DNA from: Morella rubra
Lineage: Eukaryota; Streptophyta; Magnoliopsida; Fagales; Myricaceae
Direction of reading: 5' to 3'
Assembly (NCBI GenBank): GCA_003952965.2
Contig: CM025851.1
Location: 29,908,664 to 29,972,663, forward strand
DNA: 64,000 bases
Shown piece by piece: positions 58,380 to 64,000 of this stretch. Both the position numbers and the translations under genes were made by a program. Every line of letters starts with the position of its first letter. Position 1 is the stretch's first letter. The notes below the pieces were generated by a model, which was given only the letters and a program-made list of their open reading frames with translations, was not told the origin of the DNA and made no database searches.

Positions 58380-59379
58380 AAGAAAATTCATAGTTAACCC
58401 CGTATTTATGTGGCAAAATCACATTGGTATCCGCTAGTTTGAAAACGGCGATTTGAGACCTTTTAGTTTCAAATCTCGTCAATTATCGCCCCCATTAGAC
58501 GGAATAACCCCTTATGTGTCCCACATGCTTGTCGTCAATATGGAATGACCTAAATGCCCCTATGGTTTATTTCATATTTCAATCGAATGTGCACAAGTGT
58601 CTTCCCCGATTAATTCATGCGGCATCTTCTCTCCCTCTTGTTGCAAAAGCTGGCCTTCTTCTCGTTGCCCAAATCCAGTCGCCTCCCACATCCAGCTGCC
58701 AGTAGCCTCTTTTACCACCTAGTTACTTGGGAGGTGAAGGTCAACCCGAGTAAGTTTCAAAACTTACTTTTCTTGTTTCTATTGCCGATGGCATTTGATA
58801 AAGACCCATTTGCTTTGGTTTGTTTTTCCTAAGTCGTGCTAAGTGCAGTCTCTTTTCAGCTGACAAAATGTCTGAATCACACAATAGTGGTAACTCCAGA
58901 AGTGATTAAAGTGGAGATTCCACAGAGGGTCCAAGATGCTTTTGCAATCTGAGATCAATATCCACTATTGCTTATACAGATGAAAATTTTGGCAGATGAT
59001 TTTGGGGTTGTGTGAAGTTCAAGGTCAACTGTTGGGAGATCTGGTGTCTTCTTCCACCGTTTTCTGGACAAGGAAATGAAGTCTGTCGATTTCAAACAAA
59101 AAGCCCTAATTCACGCTGTCCCCAAAAGTGGTCAAATTTTACAAGGCCAATCGGCGTAATTGTATTGTCACTTAACGAGGGCATTTAAGTCATTCCATAT
59201 GGACTATGAAAATGTGGGATGCGCATGGGTGATTATTCCATTTGATTTAATAGTAATTTTTAACAGGGGCAATAATTCACGAGATTTGAAACTTAAATGT
59301 TTTAAATCGCCGTTTTCAAAATAGTGGGTATCAATGTGATTTTGCCACATAAATATAGGGCTAACTATGATTTTTTTCC
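58380..59379. mobile_element. Mutator-like element with about 150-bp inverted ends, 1.0 kb
   Basis: The left end (TCATAGTTAACCCCGTATTT, about 58388) and the right end (inverse of TCATAGTTAGCCCTATATTT, ending about 59370) align as imperfect inverted repeats across 'tatttatgtggcaaaatcac', 'gaaaacggcgattt' and 'gtttcaaatctcgt'. No TSD could be read. The interior is non-coding. The tandem duplication starts inside it, so the second unit holds only its right half (to about 62450). Confidence 0.7.
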
Positions 59380-59489
59380 TATTTCTTTATGGTTGTTGCA
59401 CCTTCGAAGAAGCTTTCAAACTAGAGCAAGCTGAAGAAAAGAGAAAACATAGAGGGGTGGGCTGAGGGAGGGAATCTCCCACGCGCGCG

Positions 59490-59880
59490 TGTTATGAAAC
59501 CAACTGTAACTGAGGGTATAATGGATAAATGGGCGTTTGGTAGATGAGAAAATGGTGAAGGATTCTGTGTTAAGCTCTATTCGAGAGAGAGCAACTCTCC
59601 ATTTGCAATTTTTTCTTAAGTGATTTTCCATAGTCCCTTACACGTTAGAACAAAGACATATAAAACTGCAGTTGGGCTCATAGAGGCCCCTAGTCTAAGG
59701 CCCAAACTAACGGGCTAAATGGAATGACACTAAAAACCAAGTAAATGGATAAAGGCCCAAAAAAGAACGCAGTCCACAACGTCGGCCTACTCCAATGGCC
59801 CAGTCAACGAAGTGGAGTTTAACTGAACTTGAAACTTCTATGGTTCTTCCTAATCAGTCCTTTACTTTGGTGAGGCCATG
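59490..59880 (-). mobile_element. 3' LTR and tail of a Ty3-type retrotransposon (unit 1)
   Basis: Plus strand starts TGTTATGAAACCAAC at 59490 and parallels the LTR piece at 61824 (TGTTATGTAACCAAC ... GGGCGTTTGGTAGATGAG). It is inserted into module W right after 'cccacgcgcgcg'. The inner border toward 59880 is not fixed. LTR-like sequence is clear to about 59630. Confidence 0.65.
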
Positions 59881-61080
59881 ACGTTCCTTTGCCCTTCAAA
59901 CAACCTTGTCCTCAAGGTTGAAATTAATCAACAAGCAATTGCAAAGCTCCAGAATCACCACAAGCCTCCCATACTGCTGAACAAACTTCTGTATTAATGG
60001 TTGCCTCTCCTTCTCAGATCCAACAAGCTCTTCCAGCATTGATGAAATCTGAAAAAGCTCCTCTTTCAAGGCTATGGTTCTCCAGGCAGTCAAAAAGTTC
60101 TCTAGAAACACCAGCTTGTTTAAGTAAGAGGGCATCTTACGCTAACCACTCCAACTATAATTGCAAACTCTATTCTCACAACTATCATTTCCTTCACTTC
60201 TTGCTGTGCTTTCCGAAGAGTAGCCTTGATCCAGCAAACTTCTAGGCAATAGACACCTTAGTTCAGCCTTCTGTGCTTCAAGAAGCTGGGACTTCAATTG
60301 AGAAAAGGGAACACTCTAGATTGCCTCCATGGGATAATGGACCATGAGGTAGTCATCAGGATTATTATCAATGACAAACCCATACAGATAAAGTAGTTCC
60401 TCATTTCCTTTGTTACCATAGCTGATGGAAATCCCTTTCTCAATACCAAAGTGACTTGGTTCAGCATAATCAATGCCCAGGACAAGACCCTCCACCCAAA
60501 TAGTCTCCCCTGGTGTTGATACGGATATCCCTCCATTGACATCTTGAGACCTACTCCCTTTTTCATCTTTCCCACTGTCCAACTCTCCACTGGAAAAATG
60601 CTCAATGGAATGCTCGAAATCTTTGCCAATTGAAAAGTTACTATCCTCTACTTGAGTTTGTGGAAATACATAGGAAGTGGTAGAGGAATGTTCAAAGCAT
60701 GAGTCCAAAATACAGAATTTGCCCAAAGGAAATCCTCAAAGGGCACTGCACTTTTTGAATCCCCATCAAGAGTTAAAAGCTTCTTCACAAGTCCCTCCAC
60801 TTTATTGTCATATAAAGACTGCAAGCTTCAATTCAGTAGCCCGATACAAAGTTGTTCCCTTCAGCTCCAAAAAATCTTCATCAGTAAACCAAAGTGGATT
60901 TCCAAAATTCCTTTGAAGCATATCAAGGTACGACTTCCATAAAAATTTCTTACGTAGGCGCTTCAGAGTTAGGAACAGAATGATCAACAACCTATCATCT
61001 ACTTCTCCTTCTTCAAACCATGTTCTACACTCTGATCCAAGGAGAGCATCTTGCAGGACTCCCAGAGGACATACAACAAA
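59881..61080 (-). pseudogene. SET-domain protein methyltransferase fragment inside a retrotransposon (unit 1)
   Basis: Minus-strand pieces in changing frames resemble plant SET-domain lysine methyltransferases of the Rubisco-LSMT/SETD type. In order they are: an EGEVDDRLLIILFLTLKRLR stretch and WFTDEDFLELKGTTLYRATE; ANSVFWTHALNIPLPL; ETIWVEGLVLGID; ISISYGNKGNEELLYLYGFV (core SET sequence); then LLEAQKAELRCLLPRSLLDQ and MPSYLNKLVFLENFLTAW. Frameshifts near 60830 and 60690 and stops (after YPMEAI, and before RKMPSYL) break it, and the NH-containing stretch expected after GID is missing. At 59921-59932 the SET frame passes directly into FNLEDKVV, a common tail of Ty3/Gypsy polyproteins. No introns are evident over 1.1 kb. 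Confidence 0.8.
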
Positions 61081-61808
61081 CACTTGGTGGCTGGTGCTCT
61101 GAAAAAAAATACCCATGCAATTTACCTACACTTGACCAAACATTCCACCACTTACAACTCGATTGGGGCCCGATTCAAAAATTCTGCTCCACAAGAATCC
61201 AAAAATTAATATGAAAACAACAAACATGTTTGTATATTCTTCCACTTAAAATCAATTGAGACCCAAATTTCATATTTGCCAAATTGAAAGCCATGTTGAC
61301 CACAACACCCTAACGTAAATCCACTCCACGCATGTCTTTTTCTTCCACTTCTTCTTCTGCTTCCTGATGTTCTTTATTATTCTATGCTCCTGAAGAATCA
61401 ATAGTGATAACAGTTTGAAGCACTCTGGGCTGAGGCTCTCTGTCAAGACGATGACCTACAAGGGAACGTGTGCTAATTTCTTAGAGTACTCTGGAACCCT
61501 TATTGCATCCTTTTTCTATGCAACCATTTCTTTATCTTGTACTTGTGAATTTTCGTCCATCTCTTCAATCTCCTCTTCTATTTTTTCTTCTTTGCATTCT
61601 TCATCTTCTCTACCTACGACTCTTCGTCTGCTTCTTCCATCTGGTCCTTTAATTTCTCCAAGTTGATAGACATGCACTGTATTTTTTTCCACATTCTGGA
61701 AACTTCTTTCTAACCTGCACTCAACTGTCGTCCTTGAGTGCTTTGGAAAGAATCATTGAAAACATGTTTGGTAATCTTGAAGTGCCTGCAAGTCCATGAC
61801 ATAATCGT
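61081..61808 (-). mobile_element. 5' internal region of the capturing retrotransposon
   Basis: Lies between the primer-binding site and the SET fragment. Short gag-like Lys/Glu-rich coiled-coil frames (for example around 61650-61550) are readable but broken. No reverse transcriptase or integrase is present. Confidence 0.5.
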
Positions 61809-61821
61809 GGCTCTGATACCA
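61809..61821 (-). other. Primer-binding site for initiator Met-tRNA
   Basis: TGGTATCAGAGCC on the minus strand, the standard primer-binding site of plant LTR retrotransposons. It lies two bases after the LTR end (ACATAACA). Confidence 0.92.
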
Positions 61822-61823
61822 AA

Positions 61824-61951
61824 TGTTATGTAACCAACTAAACAGTATATATGGGCAAATGGGCGTTTGGTAGATGAGAAAATGGTGAAGGATTCTGCCC
61901 CTATGTTAAGCTCTATACGAGAGAGAGCAAGCTCTCCATAGTTACTTGCAA
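61824..61951 (-). mobile_element. 5' LTR remnant (about 125 bp)
   Basis: Homologous to the first part of the 59490 LTR. It is cut off at the border of the tandem duplication. Confidence 0.8.
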
Positions 61952-62556
61952 TAAGTTTCAAAACTTCTTCATTGTGGCATTTGATAAAGACCCATTTGCT
62001 TTGGTTTGTTTTTCCTAAGTCGTGCTAAGTGCAGTCTCTTTTCAGCTGACAAAATGTCTGAATCACACAATAGTGGTAACTCCAAAGTGACATATAATCT
62101 GAGATCAATATCCACTATTGCTTATACAGATGAAAATTTTGGCAGCTCACTGTTGGGAGATCTGGTGTCTTCTTCCACCGTTTTCTGGACAAGGAAATGA
62201 AGTCTGTCCAGCCCTAATTCACGCTGTCCCCAAAAGTGGTCTTTTACAAGGCCAATCGGCGCACTTAACGAGGGCATTTAAGGGACTATGACGCATGGGT
62301 GATTATTCCATTTGATTTAATAGTAATTTTTAACAGGGGCAATAATTCACGAGATTTGAAACTTAAATGTTTTAAATCGCCGTTTTCAAAATAGTGGGTA
62401 AATTGATTTTGCCACATAAATATAGGGCTAACTATGATTTTTTTCCTATTTCTTTATGGTTGTTGCACCTTCGAAGAAGCTTTCAAACTAGAGCAAGCTG
62501 AAGAAAAGAGAAAACATAGAGGGGTGGGCTGAGGGAGGGAATCTCCCACGCGCGCG

Positions 62557-62887
62557 TGTTATGAAACCAACCTGAGGGTATAATGGATAAATGGGCGTTT
62601 GGTAGATGAGAAAATGGTGAAGGATTCTGTGTTAAGCTCTATTCGAGAGAGAGCAACTCTCCATTTGCAATTTTTTCTTAAGTGATTTTCCATAGTCCCT
62701 TACACGTTAGAACAAAGACATATAAAACTGCAGTTGGGCTCATAGAGGCCCCTAGTCTAAGGCCCAAACTAACGGGCTCGCCCCAAATTCGGCCTACTCC
62801 AATGGCCCAGTCAACGAAGTGGAGTTTAACTGAACTTGAAACTTCTCTGGTTCTTCCTAATCAGTCCTTTACTTTGGTGAGGCCATG
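62557..62887 (-). mobile_element. 3' LTR of the Ty3-type retrotransposon (unit 2)
   Basis: Second copy of the 59490 LTR (TGTTATGAAACCAAC at about 62558), with a short deletion after 'ccaac' and another near 62780. Confidence 0.65.
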
Positions 62888-63999
62888 ACGTTCCTTTGCC
62901 CTTCAAACAACCTTGTCCTCAAGGTTGAAATTAATCAACAAGCAATTGCAAAGCTCCAGAATCACCACAAGCCTCCCATACTGCTGAACAAACTTCTGTA
63001 TTAATGGTTGCCTCTCCTTCTCAGATCCAACAAGCTCTTCCAGCATTGATGAAATCTGAAAAAGCTCCTCTTTCAAGGCTATGGTTCTCCAGGCAGTCAA
63101 AAAGTTCTCTAGAAACACCAGCTTGTTTAAGTAAGAGGGCATCTTACGCTAACCACTCCAACTATAATTGCAAACTCTATTCTCACAACTATCATTTCCT
63201 TCACTTCTTGCTGTGCTTTCCGAAGAGTAGCCTTGATCCAGCAAACTTCTAGGCAATAGACACCTTAGTTCAGCCTTCTGTGCTTCAAGAAGCTGGGACT
63301 TCAATTGAGAAAAGGGAACACTCTAGATTGCCTCCATGGGATAATGGACCATGAGGTAGTCATCAGGATTATTATCAATGACAAACCCATACAGATAAAG
63401 TAGTTCCTCATTTCCTTTGTTACCATAGCTGATGGAAATCCCTTTCTCAATACCAAAGTGACTTGGTTCAGCATAATCAATGCCCAGGACAAGACCCTCC
63501 ACCCAAATAGTCTCCCCTGGTGTTGATACGGATATCCCTCCATTGACATCTTGAGACCTACTCCCTTTTTCATCTTTCCCACTGTCCAACTCTCCACTGG
63601 AAAAATGCTCAATGGAATGCTCGAAATCTTTGCCAATTGAAAAGTTACTATCCTCTACTTGAGTTTGTGGAAATACATAGGAAGTGGTAGAGGAATGTTC
63701 AAAGCATGAGTCCAAAATACAGAATTTGCCCAAAGGAAATCCTCAAAGGGCACTGCACTTTTTGAATCCCCATCAAGAGTTAAAAGCTTCTTCACAAGTC
63801 CCTCCACTTTATTGTCATATAAAGACTGCAAGCTTCAATTCAGTAGCCCGATACAAAGTTGTTCCCTTCAGCTCCAAAAAATCTTCATCAGTAAACCAAA
63901 GTGGATTTCCAAAATTCCTTTGAAGCATATCAAGGTACGACTTCCATAAAAATTTCTTACGTAGGCGCTTCAGAGTTAGGAACAGAATGATCAACAACC
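62888..63999 (-). pseudogene. SET-domain methyltransferase fragment in a retrotransposon (unit 2, cut by window end)
   Basis: Carries the same frame breaks and stops as unit 1: open pieces 63733-63323, 63636-63301 and 63142-62903 translate identically to their unit-1 partners. The lesions therefore precede the duplication. The 5' part lies beyond the window. Confidence 0.82.
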
Positions 64000-64000
64000 T

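Larger units (their letters stand above)
58751..61951. repeat. Tandem segmental duplication, unit 1 (about 3.2 kb)
   Basis: Starts at 'taagtttcaaaactt' (58751), which recurs at 61952. The unit contains the right half of a Mutator-like element, part of module W, and an LTR retrotransposon with a SET-gene fragment. 59886-60990 is identical to 62893-63997 as far as I compared. Confidence 0.9.
61952..64000. repeat. Tandem segmental duplication, unit 2 (runs off the window)
   Basis: Copy of unit 1 from 58751. The first 850 bp lack about 190 bp net relative to unit 1 through a series of short deletions. From about 62850 on, the two units are virtually identical (one base difference noticed: 'cttctctgg' against 'cttctatgg'). 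Confidence 0.9.

Overview
This looks like nuclear DNA of a eudicot plant, probably woody; I cannot name the species. The evidence is two-exon UGT85A genes with GT-AG introns, an intronless UGT72 gene, AT-rich spacers, and many plant-type transposons (hAT, Mutator-like, CACTA, a tRNA-derived SINE, Copia and Ty3 pieces). There is no bacterial operon structure, and I saw no tRNA or rRNA gene and no CRISPR array.

The backbone (about 1-48 kb) is a tandem array of UGT85A-type family-1 glycosyltransferases, all on the minus strand. I count eight recognisable copies plus one 'ghost' locus where only the flanks survive. Only the copy at 1020-2573 is intact (482 aa). The copy at 23988-25550 is full length except for one extra base. 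Those at 8679-10227, 28111-29657, 36134-37684 and 45756-47307 carry several frameshifts. Those at 14361-14689 and 22309-22533 are exon-1 fragments. Two subgroups can be separated by sequence and flanks: A (1.0, 24, 46 kb) and B (8.7, 14.4, 28, 36 kb). The flanks repeat with the genes as recognisable modules, called here U (upstream), P (promoter-distal), D (downstream of subgroup B) and W (leader-like). One intact single-exon UGT72-type gene (19163-20605) sits inside the array in the same orientation.

Transposons have broken up the array. I could define ends and target-site duplications (TSDs) for a 514-bp hAT MITE (10334-10847), a 1,018-bp hAT element (31930-32947), two nested Mutator-like elements (33909-35389 and 34945-35322), a SINE (23498-23778) and an 808-bp solo LTR (50917-51724). 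A 2.5-kb long inverted repeat (11642-14121), a gag-only Copia remnant (about 3.7-7.55 kb), a Pack-MULE-like element (39307-40832), a P450 exon fragment (42050-42430) and a CACTA element with Transposase_24-type exons (from 48484) are also present.

From about 50 kb the window leaves the UGT array. It holds decayed MITEs, a ubiquitin-RPS27A pseudogene (53473-53939), about 4 kb I cannot assign, and a tandem duplication of about 3.2 kb (58751-61951 and 61952 to the window end). Each duplicated unit contains a degraded SET-domain methyltransferase sequence joined directly to the 3' end of a Ty3-type LTR retrotransposon. I read this as a host gene captured by a retroelement and then duplicated.

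Probable working genes are therefore the UGT85A at 1020-2573 and the UGT72 at 19163-20605. Both should move a sugar from a UDP-sugar onto a small lipophilic acceptor in the cytosol; the acceptors cannot be read from sequence alone.
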